A stretch of 64,000 nt of DNA from Haloarchaeobius salinus. Lineage in GTDB: Archaea > Halobacteriota > Halobacteria > Halobacteriales > Natrialbaceae. The DNA lies in the NCBI RefSeq assembly GCF_024464185.1, contig NZ_JANHAU010000007.1, positions 124,001 through 188,000 on the forward strand, written 5' to 3'. The number at the start of each line of letters is the position of its first letter. Position 1 is the stretch's first letter. Below are positions 29,501 to 37,195 of this stretch, piece after piece. The notes below the pieces were generated by a model. That model was not told where the DNA came from. It ran no database searches and saw only the letters and a program-made list of their open reading frames with translations. The translations under genes and the position numbers were made by a program.

Positions 29501-32500
29501 CCTGGGATCCCGTCGAGTGGTCTGCAGACGACTTTTTGGCAGGTGACGGCGTTCCGGAGAGTGCTGGTGCACTCCAGCGTTCTCTAGCAGACGCAGAAAA
29601 CGTCTATCAACAGTGGATCACGGCGCCGGGAAGACATCCACAGGCGACTGCCGAGCACTCGAGCAAATGTAACGTCAAGACGGATGGCGTCCTCAGAGAC
29701 GTCTTCCTCGCAACGTGGATCTGGTTTGACGACCTAGACGCAGTTCAGCAGCTCGGCGAAGAGAATCTCCTCGAACTTCTTCACCGATACGAAGGCCAGT
29801 TCACCAAGTCCATACTTGAGACGGGATGGACCTGCTCGCATGGTCACCAACGTGACGGCTACGGATGGTCGAAGTCGGTCCCGACGCTCCTGAACTGGCA
29901 GCTTCGCCAGCTGGCAGTCTGGGACTCGACCGTAACAGCGAATCCAGAACTCCAAGACCGCTGGGGAGATGACGCTTCCCGATTTGCCTACACAGTCGTA
30001 AAGACAGGGTCACGTGGAGCCCGGGCCTCGCGACTCTTCCCGCACATCGATCCTGACGACCTCGATCTCTCTGAAGAGCTGCTCCGAAAGCTGGGAGTGA
30101 AACCAGTCAATTCGTTCGATGCTACTGAAGCTGCGTGGCACCTGCACCGACTCCTCGAAGTCCTCGCCGTCGACGGCCCACACGAGGAGCCAGTCGCTCT
30201 CGATATCCCTGACGACCGGGATAATGATTGGAACGCGGCCTATACGGCGCTCCTGGAACCGATTCTACGCCAGCTGCCTGCAGAGGACCCAGCAGCGGAA
30301 GACGTCGACTTGCCGTTCCTGTCTCACCTCCCAATTATGCGTAGCGGTGAGTGGCAAGTGGCGTCACTAGAGTGGCTGGCAGAGAATGCCGACAAGGGTC
30401 GCTACTACGAGGATCAGTCACCGAAGCCGTGGGAGCGCCGTGCCGTCGAGCAGGGAGGTCATTGGCTCCTTCCCCGAACTGCGTCAGGGCCGTTTACTCG
30501 GCTCACCAACGCTCTCGAGATTGCGCGGGTCGACGCGTCGAAGCCAATCTTCGAAGCGGACGAGTTGACATTCACGGACGAGTCAGTCGCCGAATTCCGT
30601 TCGGCGCTCCGTGATCGGATGATGCTCCTCGTTGCATCACTCGAACAGCGGAGTGAGGACCGTATCCGCGAATTTGCAGATGATTTAGACGCCGCAATCG
30701 CAGATCTTCGAGTGGCTGAACAGTTCCCCGAGGTTATCGAGGACGATCTTGACGCCCCGAAGTCGGGCCTCTACGCGCCTCGAGACGGTGAAGAAGCCTT
30801 CGTGTTCAATTCAGCAGCCTTCGACGACGGGCTCACCCTCGACGGGCTCGCGAACGCTGTCTCGCTCCTTGCCGAACAACCGACGACCATCGCGACGTTC
30901 CGAGAGGCACTTGACGAGGATCTCTCTCCGGCAGAACTCACGAAGCGTTGGCAGCGGCGAACCTTCCCCGTCGATGACGTCGCACGCATTCTAGGTACGA
31001 GACGGCGTAGAGACCTCCGGCAACGGCTTGACGCCATTGTCGCATTGGTTGAGCGCTTCGACGGTGTGGTCGCTCCGACAGTCGACGAAGTCGTTGAATC
31101 GATCGAGCGCGAGGACGACACTGCTGTTCAAGAATTCAAGCGGGCTTTGTGCGGTGATGACGCCACTACTCTAGATGGGATGTCGCCCCAGGGAACGTTT
31201 GTTCGCGACGTTCGCGAGAGTCTTCCTCACGAGCTTTCATTCGTTCTCAATCGGCTCTTTGGCGAGGATCGACAGCCATGGCGAGAAGTGATCTTGGAGT
31301 CCGAAAGCGGGCACGAATCGGAGGTGATTGACTGGTTGGCGAAGAACGCGAGAGCGCTCGACGCGACAGCGTGTTTCCCACAGTCAGTTCCGTCCGCCTA
31401 CGTCCGTGTGCTCGCTGTAATGAACGTCTGGGATCGGACGGAGGCGACGGATCTCAACGACGTCGATGTGTGGCGCTCGCGGCTTCGCGCCTTATCGACG
31501 GAGTCAAACGTTGAGTGGGTGGACCGACTCCCCGACCGATTACAGAATGAGGATGCAGACGGGGAGCTGTTATTCTACTATTCCCCCGAAGATCGGCTCC
31601 AGTCGCAGGTCGTCACTCCCTTCCTTGAGGGACTCTCCGGGGCTATCGCAAGCGAAACCACAAATCTGGAGACAATGCTCCGGCAGTATATCCTTGAGGG
31701 AGAGTTACCGGAAGATGAAGCGACTGTCTCCGCTGCCGACCACCAGGACGGCGCACTTGCTGACCTCCAGTCTGCGGCCATGAGTGGACAGCAATTCTCA
31801 ACCGAGAGCCTTCTCGACGCAGGGTTCGAGGTACAAAGCGCCTCGACGCGGACGACTGGCAGTAACGGCGGTGGTGGTAGCACGCAGTATCGTGGTCGCG
31901 GTCAGCAAGGCGAGGCCGCGACGCTCGTAGCGATGCTGGATGATGCTGCAACCTGGCTTGACGACCAACCCATCGGAATGATTCGAACGGTCCGCTCGAC
32001 GTTCCGGACGCTGCACGACGATCAGCAGAACGGGAATCACAGCTGGCACCTCGACCGAGTCTGGGAGCAGGAACTACTGCCGCTCTTGTCGGGCGGTGGG
32101 TTAACGCGGGAATCTATCGTCGACTGGCGTGATCACCTTGAAGATGGACGGCTTCGGGATCACCCATTGGTCAGGCTCTGTAACGTCACGCTTGAACAGG
32201 GGCCCGGGTTCGACGTGATCGACCCGTTCGGTCCAGTGTCAGGTCCACGACGAGAATTCGATATCGGCCAGTTCGTTCCCGTCGAGGTGAAGGCGGTCGG
32301 CGGCCGCACCCCACCGTTCCACTTCCGACTAACGACCAACGAGTACCGTCGCTGCAAGGCATTTCTCCGAGAAGATCGCTCGTACGTGATTCGGCTCGTC
32401 CACGTTCCTGAGCCAGGGACACCCAACTGGGCGTCAGAGACGCGGTTCGTCTCTGAGATAGTACTCGAAGATGTGTCGGACGCTGAATCCCTGGTTCGTG

Positions 32501-32559
32501 GGAACCCCTTCGAGGAAGTCGTTAAAGGCGGCTACATGAATATGAGTGTAGATCAGTGA
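26521..32559 (+). CDS. Giant sacsin-like HATPase protein with C-terminal DUF3883
   Basis: 2012 residues. The N-terminal about 200 carry a GHKL/Hsp90-type ATPase fold as in sacsin: ELLQNARDA near residue 88 (metal-binding Asn), VANTGHPFD near 120 and HKGVGLKSI near 153. The middle about 1600 residues are helical and unassigned. The C-terminus (VEVKAVGGRTPPFHFRLTTNEYRRC near 1920) matches DUF3883, a PD-(D/E)XK-like domain common in restriction-type systems. An ATG at 26587 is an alternative start; GGAGGGGG about 12 bp upstream supports 26521. Proteins with this pairing turn up in defence islands; ATP-driven sensing plus DNA cleavage is inferred. It appears to be a single-gene unit, with no partner within 300 bp. 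Confidence 0.8.
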   Translation: MTSRLSTALPWHLSTSSASVDSMASQSTVVDHLTEAELFERWSDRWDHFLDDFSAASSSATVSERLRDKVKSGNAERAIAGGHEGREILELLQNARDAIPGETDGGRVYVGVYDEGVLVANTGHPFDMFDPDVEDAVTMIGESSKGNSDQEIGHKGVGLKSILATGDAFEIWTRHESATNETLRVRLSRSYVTAALLSSLGYDTSAFDLRGAVSNEAIQSLTTTSNADQRTEDLTQDAREDIGKLPLFDFPVPLTTASGADDPVADRASALITGDVDEWYGDPFRTAVFVEYEDTEWRDILKEFNIPQPESSDGDSAGRAERLWSYLSKEADGEDATSETLTPETLIQFGGIETLLLERVGGTDQPSRERWDVDRTPGPLDSETVRHETVTVAVEGTDASFADEQFDQFGFADADAPTQLLVPQTRTERERPQEYPLYLYYPIENTRDVSLPFCLHGHFTVETNRKDLSLNSLDDNQAVLERGVELVARVAEAAGGSNFGGRYPWILLPPPPKSYPDNPSSQASLLTWFRAAVYEELRERPCVPTVSDVDGLSTPVVPSESLLHWDGTVRGGFLALFEVMDSLGESVSDAVVDRYFPTRDTLEGCRSVPATWDERIEALLWVDDVEQFSTEIARSWGAILGSHLDRRTIGQDTSHLVCDSSTARALFVGTIETILRSGSNDDELSATLDMLSSHLEGVYLLPCRRTSKSGVVGDDAEEPRSESDPADSTLLVPIEARSGPNPNERGTSRTRSVIWDVNSPERDTQPPEVPREKSSFRVYFLDRAVEQNERARRVLDLAGRPWGVRVYDGTPSYFRELLDTFAMDDSARVKPLDFYFLAKQINKLGSESTDLQTDEGSFVPTEYVKSAVARSDGDQRQNLRRRLNLRNNRLTLPREGGTHTIRETILDDDWQRIRALAHREDATEDWDTFDGDASTTWPAPTEEAWVPIADALETDDAHERIAKTLSLFGVSVLPNIRTVWMYGSGHPRTRGDASWDPVEWSADDFLAGDGVPESAGALQRSLADAENVYQQWITAPGRHPQATAEHSSKCNVKTDGVLRDVFLATWIWFDDLDAVQQLGEENLLELLHRYEGQFTKSILETGWTCSHGHQRDGYGWSKSVPTLLNWQLRQLAVWDSTVTANPELQDRWGDDASRFAYTVVKTGSRGARASRLFPHIDPDDLDLSEELLRKLGVKPVNSFDATEAAWHLHRLLEVLAVDGPHEEPVALDIPDDRDNDWNAAYTALLEPILRQLPAEDPAAEDVDLPFLSHLPIMRSGEWQVASLEWLAENADKGRYYEDQSPKPWERRAVEQGGHWLLPRTASGPFTRLTNALEIARVDASKPIFEADELTFTDESVAEFRSALRDRMMLLVASLEQRSEDRIREFADDLDAAIADLRVAEQFPEVIEDDLDAPKSGLYAPRDGEEAFVFNSAAFDDGLTLDGLANAVSLLAEQPTTIATFREALDEDLSPAELTKRWQRRTFPVDDVARILGTRRRRDLRQRLDAIVALVERFDGVVAPTVDEVVESIEREDDTAVQEFKRALCGDDATTLDGMSPQGTFVRDVRESLPHELSFVLNRLFGEDRQPWREVILESESGHESEVIDWLAKNARALDATACFPQSVPSAYVRVLAVMNVWDRTEATDLNDVDVWRSRLRALSTESNVEWVDRLPDRLQNEDADGELLFYYSPEDRLQSQVVTPFLEGLSGAIASETTNLETMLRQYILEGELPEDEATVSAADHQDGALADLQSAAMSGQQFSTESLLDAGFEVQSASTRTTGSNGGGGSTQYRGRGQQGEAATLVAMLDDAATWLDDQPIGMIRTVRSTFRTLHDDQQNGNHSWHLDRVWEQELLPLLSGGGLTRESIVDWRDHLEDGRLRDHPLVRLCNVTLEQGPGFDVIDPFGPVSGPRREFDIGQFVPVEVKAVGGRTPPFHFRLTTNEYRRCKAFLREDRSYVIRLVHVPEPGTPNWASETRFVSEIVLEDVSDAESLVRGNPFEEVVKGGYMNMSVDQ

Positions 32560-32649
32560 AACATCTCCGCCAGTAGGCTGGTGGAAACGACTCCGCTCGC
32601 ACCCGTTCTCAAGGTACAGTCCAGAGAGACGTCCCGCTGCGAATACATC

Positions 32650-32870
32650 GGCGCTCATGATGGTGGCGATCTCGGCGTGTGTCGAGATTCCGCTCGAACA
32701 TGGAGCCCGGTACGACTTTGTGGCGTTCGTGCCGCAACGCGAAAGCGACGCTGGCGTACTGACGAAGTATTTCGGAAAAGTAGCTGGCGACGACGAGTCC
32801 AAGGTCAGGGGGATCGAAGCTCGGCAGCGCTCGATCCCGCCACTGATCGAGGTACTGTCTTCTAAGTGTT
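32650..32870 (+). pseudogene. DNA polymerase B fragment (near C-terminus)
   Basis: About 65 codons (YDFVAFVPQRESDAG, LTKYFGKVAG, RGIEARQRSIPP) align closely with the fragment at 37.2 kb. Both ends of the gene are missing. It lies right after the sacsin-like gene and just before origin A, suggesting that a polymerase gene once flanked the origin. Confidence 0.7.
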
Positions 32871-32957
32871 ATAGCCCGTTATCGAGGAAAGTCGTACACG
32901 AGGTTCTGATTCGGTCTTCTCGTGGAGGAACTGAATGGGCTATACCAGGCGGGAACC

Positions 32958-33341
32958 CTCCACCGTTTCCTAAGCTATGAACGAAGGACGAAAGACCACA
33001 CCCTCACTCCACCGTTTCCTAAGCTATCCGTATGAAAGAGAAGGTGCTAGGAAAGAACCCGGAACGGTTTGCCGGGTTCACTCTAGTTAGAATGATATAT
33101 AAAATTATGATAATTTCTATCCTAGTCTATTGCGGTTATTGTTTTGTGGCCTCTATATTAATTCTTTCTCCATAAATAGGGGACTAGTGAGGGGGCCCCG
33201 TACATACATACTATAGCTTAGGAAACGGTGGAGTGAGGGTGTTTTATAAGTTACCTGAGCTTGGGAACCATCGGTTAGCGTCTCCTTATAAATCAACGAG
33301 CTTCGGACGCTTCGGAAGCTAAGGAAGGGGTGGTTTTATAA
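32958..33341. other. Putative replication origin A upstream of orc
   Basis: Two direct copies of CTCCACCGTTTCCTAAGCT (32958, 33007) face an inverted copy at 33213-33233 across an AT-rich tract (about 33085-33180). G-rich ends point outward. A weaker copy, AAGCTAAGGAAGGGGTGG, is at 33315-33332 next to the TATA-like TTTTATAAT at 33334-33342 of the orc gene. Inverted origin-recognition boxes around an AT tract beside orc1/cdc6 is the standard haloarchaeal origin layout. Confidence 0.75.
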
Positions 33342-33365
33342 TGAGTGACTGTGTGGGTCTTCGCC

Positions 33366-34622
33366 ATGGGGATGTTTCAGCGGGACGATCAGGTATTCGC
33401 GGATGCTGAACCCCTCGACGACTCATATGAACCCGAGGATATTCGCGAGCGGGATGAGGAGCTCGAAAAATACCAGCGAGCACTCCAACCGATAATCGAC
33501 AACCGGCCGACCTCGAACACCTTCCTGTATGGGAAGACGGGGACCGGAAAAACGGTTGCGACGAAGTTTATGTTATCACACCTGGAATCAGATGCGGAGG
33601 AGTACGACGACGTCGATCTCTCCACCGTCTGGGTCAGCTGTGAGAATCTCTCCTCCTCGTACCAGGTCGCCGTCGCACTGGCCAACGAACTTCGACAGAA
33701 CCAGAGCAAGGATCGGATCAGTACCACGGGCTACTCTCAACAGCGAGTCTTCGACATTCTCTACGAGGAACTTGACGCTCTCGGCGGAACCGTCGTGATT
33801 GTACTCGACGAGATCGACAATATCGGTGACTCGGACGACATCTTGTATGGACTGCCGCGGGCTCGCTCGAACGGATATGTCGAAGAGGTTCGTCCCGTGA
33901 TTGTTGGTATCAGCAACGACTTCCAGTTCCGAGATAACCTCTCGCCCAAAGTCAAGGACACACTCGCCGAGAAAGAGATTCTCTTCCCGCCGTACGATGC
34001 GAATCAGCTTCGATCAATTTTGAATCCCCGTGCGGAGAAAGCATTCCACGATGGCATCCTCGAGGAGGAGGTCGTTCCACTTTGCGCCGCGTTTGCTGCT
34101 CAGGACACGGGATCTGCACGCCAGGCGATTCGTCTCCTTCGGGAGGCTGGAGAACTTGCCCAGGCAGATGAAGCTGAGTCTGTGACGGAGAATCATGTCC
34201 GGGCTGCTCAGGACGAGCTCGAGAAGAACCAGCTGTATGAGGGCATGCAGGAACTCACGACACAGGGCCACGCCGTCCTCTGTGCACTAGCATACTATCA
34301 GGCTGGTGGTGAAGTCCCCATCCGTTCTCGAAGTCTGTACGAGCGGTACGTGAAAATCTGCGACCGGCTTGACGCTGATAGTGTGAGCGAACGTCGGGTT
34401 CGAGACCACCTGTCCGATATGAATATGCTCGGGCTCATCAGCGTCTACGAACGAAACGAGGGACTGTCGGCTGGCCGGTACCATGAATACGAACTTGATG
34501 TCCCGCTAGATGCGGTTCTTGAGGTTCTACTTTCGACTAATCGGTTCGAAGACGTCGCGAACATTATCCAGTCGACAGCGACCGACAATAACCGTCTTCA
34601 GTCCGGGCTCTCTGATTATTAG
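33366..34622 (+). CDS. orc1/cdc6: Orc1/Cdc6 replication initiator
   Basis: 418 residues from the ATG at 33366; a GTG at 33345 would add seven codons, but the TTTTATAAT box at 33334 fits a leaderless start at 33366. AAA+ motifs: Walker A GKTGTGKT near residue 55, Walker B VLDEIDNIG near 146, and arginine-rich sensor region RAEKAFHDG...QDTGSARQAIRLLREAG. A winged-helix domain (RRVRDHLSDMNMLGLI) closes the protein. It should bind the repeats of origin A on both sides of the gene. It is only distantly similar to the second orc gene at 38-39.4 kb. Confidence 0.9.
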   Translation: MGMFQRDDQVFADAEPLDDSYEPEDIRERDEELEKYQRALQPIIDNRPTSNTFLYGKTGTGKTVATKFMLSHLESDAEEYDDVDLSTVWVSCENLSSSYQVAVALANELRQNQSKDRISTTGYSQQRVFDILYEELDALGGTVVIVLDEIDNIGDSDDILYGLPRARSNGYVEEVRPVIVGISNDFQFRDNLSPKVKDTLAEKEILFPPYDANQLRSILNPRAEKAFHDGILEEEVVPLCAAFAAQDTGSARQAIRLLREAGELAQADEAESVTENHVRAAQDELEKNQLYEGMQELTTQGHAVLCALAYYQAGGEVPIRSRSLYERYVKICDRLDADSVSERRVRDHLSDMNMLGLISVYERNEGLSAGRYHEYELDVPLDAVLEVLLSTNRFEDVANIIQSTATDNNRLQSGLSDY

Positions 34623-34666
34623 AGAGAAATACTGGTCTGAAACAAAATATAGTATTGAAGGCCAGA

Positions 34667-35054
34667 AAAGCTTAGGAAGCGATGGAGGGGGTGCGGGATA
34701 GCTTAGGAAATTGTGGAGGGGGTGTTCCGTCATCGGACCACCGCTGAAGTCATCGGCTTTCGTCTCGATTATCTCTGCGCTCGCAGCTGGAGTGACATAT
34801 AATCAAGCGCATGCCCCCGTCTTCAGGCGCGTGGAGGATGTCAAAACCTAACGCGTACAGTGTTGGAAGACCAGTTCGTCAAAATCATCAGGTGAAGCTC
34901 CGGAAATGGTGGAGGGATATCCTAATGCTCTCCATTGATCTCCTTCCTAACTCGCTCCCTGACCCCAACCAATACCTACCCCAAGAAACCAGCTGAAAAG
35001 CTTAGGAAACGGTGGAGGGTTAGGCTCAGTTAGCTTAGGAAATGGTGGAGGGGG
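34667..35054 (-). repeat. Origin A repeats downstream of orc
   Basis: Four good reverse copies of the origin A box (consensus AGCTTAGGAAACGGTGGAG) lie at 34667-34691, 34698-34722, 34998-35019 and 35031-35054, with a weaker one at 34895-34916. All point the same way and end in a G run. Together with the upstream set, they bracket the orc gene. Confidence 0.75.
34811..34846 (+). mobile_element. Solo right-end remnant of an IS200/IS605-type element
   Basis: CGTCTTCAGGCGCGTGGAGG followed by ATGTCAA matches the hairpin and GGAGGATGTCAA end of the intact TnpB element (40830-40857). No transposase is attached. Confidence 0.45.
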
Positions 35055-35132
35055 ACGGTCGAAATTGGTTCGTCTTAGAGGGTGAAACTGAGCGGCTGCA
35101 GTTAATCTACTTCCAAACTCTCTATGCAGACA

Positions 35133-35149
35133 CCCCTCTATCGATGTGT
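35133..35149 (+). repeat. 17-bp dispersed repeat, copy 2
   Basis: Exact second copy of the element at 21720-21736, in the gene-free stretch between the origin A repeats and the gene ending at 35262. Confidence 0.7.
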
Positions 35150-35261
35150 TCACGAAAAGTTAGTGAGGACACGAAGGGATGGTGAGTGGCGGAGAGAGTA
35201 GTAAACTACCGAGACGACCCACCCTGATGAGTGTGTAATCGAGCGAGTAGGGCTGGATAGT

Positions 35262-36062
35262 TCACCGTGCCCCACTCGCTTCCCACTCCGGACGTGGTGT
35301 AGGGGACGGGAGTTTGTCAACCACAGTTCGAAGTTCGTCCTCTGTCGTCCACGGGAAGCATCGATCGTGGGGTTCGAATTTGCGGAACTTGTTGAGATGG
35401 ACCCAACGGTACGTTGTTGGCTCTGCTCCCTCATCTGTCCGGTCGTCGATCACGTCCCAAACCTCCTGCTCGTTGATGCCAAGACCGCTATCTTGGGCGC
35501 GATCAACGAGGGCACCAACCTTTGATTGGACCTCATTCACCGACAAATCGTCTGCGAACGCGACTTCGAGGGCGGCCTGAATGACGTGCCGTGTCGAGTC
35601 AAGGTTCTCGTCAGTCGCCCACGCGTAATCACGCGGGAACACGTACGACTTGTCGAAATACGGTTGGTCATCGATCTCGCCCAGTTCAGGAGCCTCACCA
35701 CCACTCTCCTTCTCGAAGACACCGACGATGTAGTCGCTGTATGTCGCCAGCAACGAAAACATGATATCGAACGTATTGAGCCGGTCAGTGGGGAGCTCAA
35801 GGAGATCACCCATGATGAATGGATAGGCACCGAGCTGCTTTGCGAGTTCGTTCTGGACGGCCCGGAGACGGCGAATGTAGGGATCGCGGTAGCTCCCGAG
35901 GATGAAATACGACGTCCGCTGACTCCAGAGATACGGCAGTTCGCGCTGCGTGAACCGCCAGATCTCCCGTTTCTCCGCTGGTTCAAGCTCGATCCCCCCG
36001 ACAGCCTCGTGAACAACTGTCATAATGTCCGCAGCGTCTGGCGGAGGGCTTGGGTCGGTCAT
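35262..36062 (-). CDS. Rossmann-like protein of unknown function, paralogue A
   Basis: 266 residues from ATG 36062; ATG 36089 is also possible. Core: TSYFILGSYRDPYIRRLRAVQNEL, then a predicted strand YPFIMGD, then FDIMFSLLATYSDYIVGVFEKESGGEAPELGEI. The strand-GSY-helix opening and the later G-x-x-x-E-L-G pattern recall nucleoside 2-deoxyribosyltransferase/TIR-like Rossmann folds, but that is inference. The protein at 46288-46836 shares YFxLGxY, PIRRL, a middle helix and VGVxEKE. Each gene is divergent from a winged-helix gene of one family. The C-terminal about 100 residues are specific to this copy. No operon partner lies downstream. Confidence 0.7.
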   Translation of the reverse strand: MTDPSPPPDAADIMTVVHEAVGGIELEPAEKREIWRFTQRELPYLWSQRTSYFILGSYRDPYIRRLRAVQNELAKQLGAYPFIMGDLLELPTDRLNTFDIMFSLLATYSDYIVGVFEKESGGEAPELGEIDDQPYFDKSYVFPRDYAWATDENLDSTRHVIQAALEVAFADDLSVNEVQSKVGALVDRAQDSGLGINEQEVWDVIDDRTDEGAEPTTYRWVHLNKFRKFEPHDRCFPWTTEDELRTVVDKLPSPTPRPEWEASGAR

Positions 36063-36177
36063 TGACTGCTGATTCGAACCACAACACATTACCTCTTCTG
36101 AACTACTTTGGTTAATCCGTAAATTACCAACTTGGTTGACCCTAACTGTTATGGCGACGCTTCTTGTAGAGACACGT
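36063..36177. promoter_or_regulatory. Divergent promoter with imperfect GGTTAAT palindrome
   Basis: TTTGGTTAAT and ATTACCAACTT around 36108-36131 form an imperfect inverted repeat between the two divergent starts. TGTTATGG at about 36147-36154 lies about 27 bp before the ATG at 36178 and fits a TATA box. The winged-helix product is the likely ligand. Confidence 0.45.
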
Positions 36178-36666
36178 ATGAGCGAGAGTCACAGCGGAAC
36201 CGCTGATGCGGGACCGTTCGCGGAACAGCAGCGGCTTTTCAAGCTGCTGTCCCAGGATACGCGCCACCTCATCATCCAAGAGCTTCTCGGCCATCCCGCC
36301 CATCTCATGTCGCTCGCCGAACTCGAGTACATGACTGGGAAGAGCCAGGCAGCCATCAAAGACCAGCTTGAGACGCTGACCGACGCCGGGCTCCTCGCAC
36401 GCTACACGCACGAACCAAGTGAGGGAAAACGCAATCTCCCCTCGCAGTTCTACGGGTTCACCGAGCGAGGCGTCGAGGTCCTCCACGACTACAAGTATCT
36501 CCGTGGCCTCCCGGTCGCTCGCGCCCTCTACGAGAACACGCGAAAGACTGAGAAAATTGAACGGCACGAATCGGCACCGCGACCGGAACTTCCAGAAGCT
36601 GTTGCGGAGGCACTCGAGTTTGACGAACCCGACCTCGACGCCGGCGACACCAACTCGAAGCAATAG
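36178..36666 (+). CDS. PhiH1-repressor-like winged-helix regulator, paralogue A
   Basis: 162 residues from ATG 36178; 36136 would extend it by 14. A winged-helix core (LLSQDTRHLIIQELLGHP, SLAELEYMTGKSQAAIKDQLETLTDAGLL) is followed by FYGFTERGVEVL and a conserved tail KxExxxxAPRPE. The protein at 45746-46159 has the same order of motifs, so the two are paralogues. It is divergent from the unknown-function gene at 36062. It likely represses one or both genes of the pair. Confidence 0.8.
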   Translation: MSESHSGTADAGPFAEQQRLFKLLSQDTRHLIIQELLGHPAHLMSLAELEYMTGKSQAAIKDQLETLTDAGLLARYTHEPSEGKRNLPSQFYGFTERGVEVLHDYKYLRGLPVARALYENTRKTEKIERHESAPRPELPEAVAEALEFDEPDLDAGDTNSKQ

Positions 36667-36716
36667 ATTCCCCTGTAGGAAGAGTATAGAAATTCTGATC
36701 TAGAATATTATTCGGA

Positions 36717-36840
36717 TACTGGATCCTTGTAGTCCCAGTTGAGACTGTCTCCCTGTCGACGGACGATGTACTTGTAGGGGCCATGCAGTTCGCCGGACTG
36801 GCACTTCAGTTGTCCTTGCCACAACTAACCTTCTTGATCA
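36717..36840 (-). pseudogene. Relic of a small CGK...C.C zinc-motif protein (DUF6788-like)
   Basis: The minus strand reads VSCGKDN, a frameshift, then CQSGELHGPYKYIVRRQGD and DYKDPVSE-stop. This is the pattern of small proteins with CGKxNCxC...HGPYxY motifs. The intact gene at 42187-42510 has a similar end (YYYWQWREGEKIRSQYKGPV), so this may be a decayed relative. Confidence 0.45.
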
Positions 36841-36843
36841 GGT

Positions 36844-37067
36844 ACACCGGTCTGCAAGTGTTCTGAACCAGGCAAAGGCCAGAGCTACGTAACCTCTCAC
36901 ACCACCTTGCAAGTGTTTTATTTTGGTCGCTGCTTCGGTAGCTGTCCCAGGATACACCACCGTGCAAGTGTTTTGAAGCGGTCATCGATCCAGGACCGCC
37001 ACCTCACACACCACCGTGCAAGTGTTCTTAGTGGACGTCCGACCCTACACCACCGTGCAAGTGTTTT
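36844..37067 (+). repeat. Iteron array B: five CACCACCGTGCAAGTGTTTT repeats
   Basis: Copies start at about 36844, 36898-36900, 36954, 37008 and 37047. The first four are spaced 54 bp apart, about five DNA turns; the last gap is 39 bp. All are direct. Sequences between repeats are unrelated. The CCACCGT half is shared with the origin A box. Likely an initiator-binding or replication-control array. Confidence 0.8.
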
Positions 37068-37074
37068 CCCGATG

Positions 37075-37195
37075 ACTCCAGTTGGCTCTGGTGAATCGCC
37101 ATACTGCGCTTGATTTTCGCTACCTCACGACGTTGCTTCTCGTAGTTTGACGACTCCTTCTGCTTACGAGACAGCTTACGTTGCTCGCGACGGAG
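37075..37195 (-). pseudogene. TnpB (IS1341-type) fragment
   Basis: The minus strand encodes REQRKLSRKQKESSNYEKQR and REVAKI, the central region of IS200/IS605-type TnpB proteins. About 40 codons remain, fused at one end to the iteron array and at the other to the polymerase fragment. Confidence 0.6.

Noticed and set aside
36844-37067. CRISPR array
   Set aside because: Repeat plus about 30-bp spacers looked CRISPR-like, but there are only five degenerate units, the last spacing is 39 bp, no cas gene is near, and an orc gene and polymerase fragment are.
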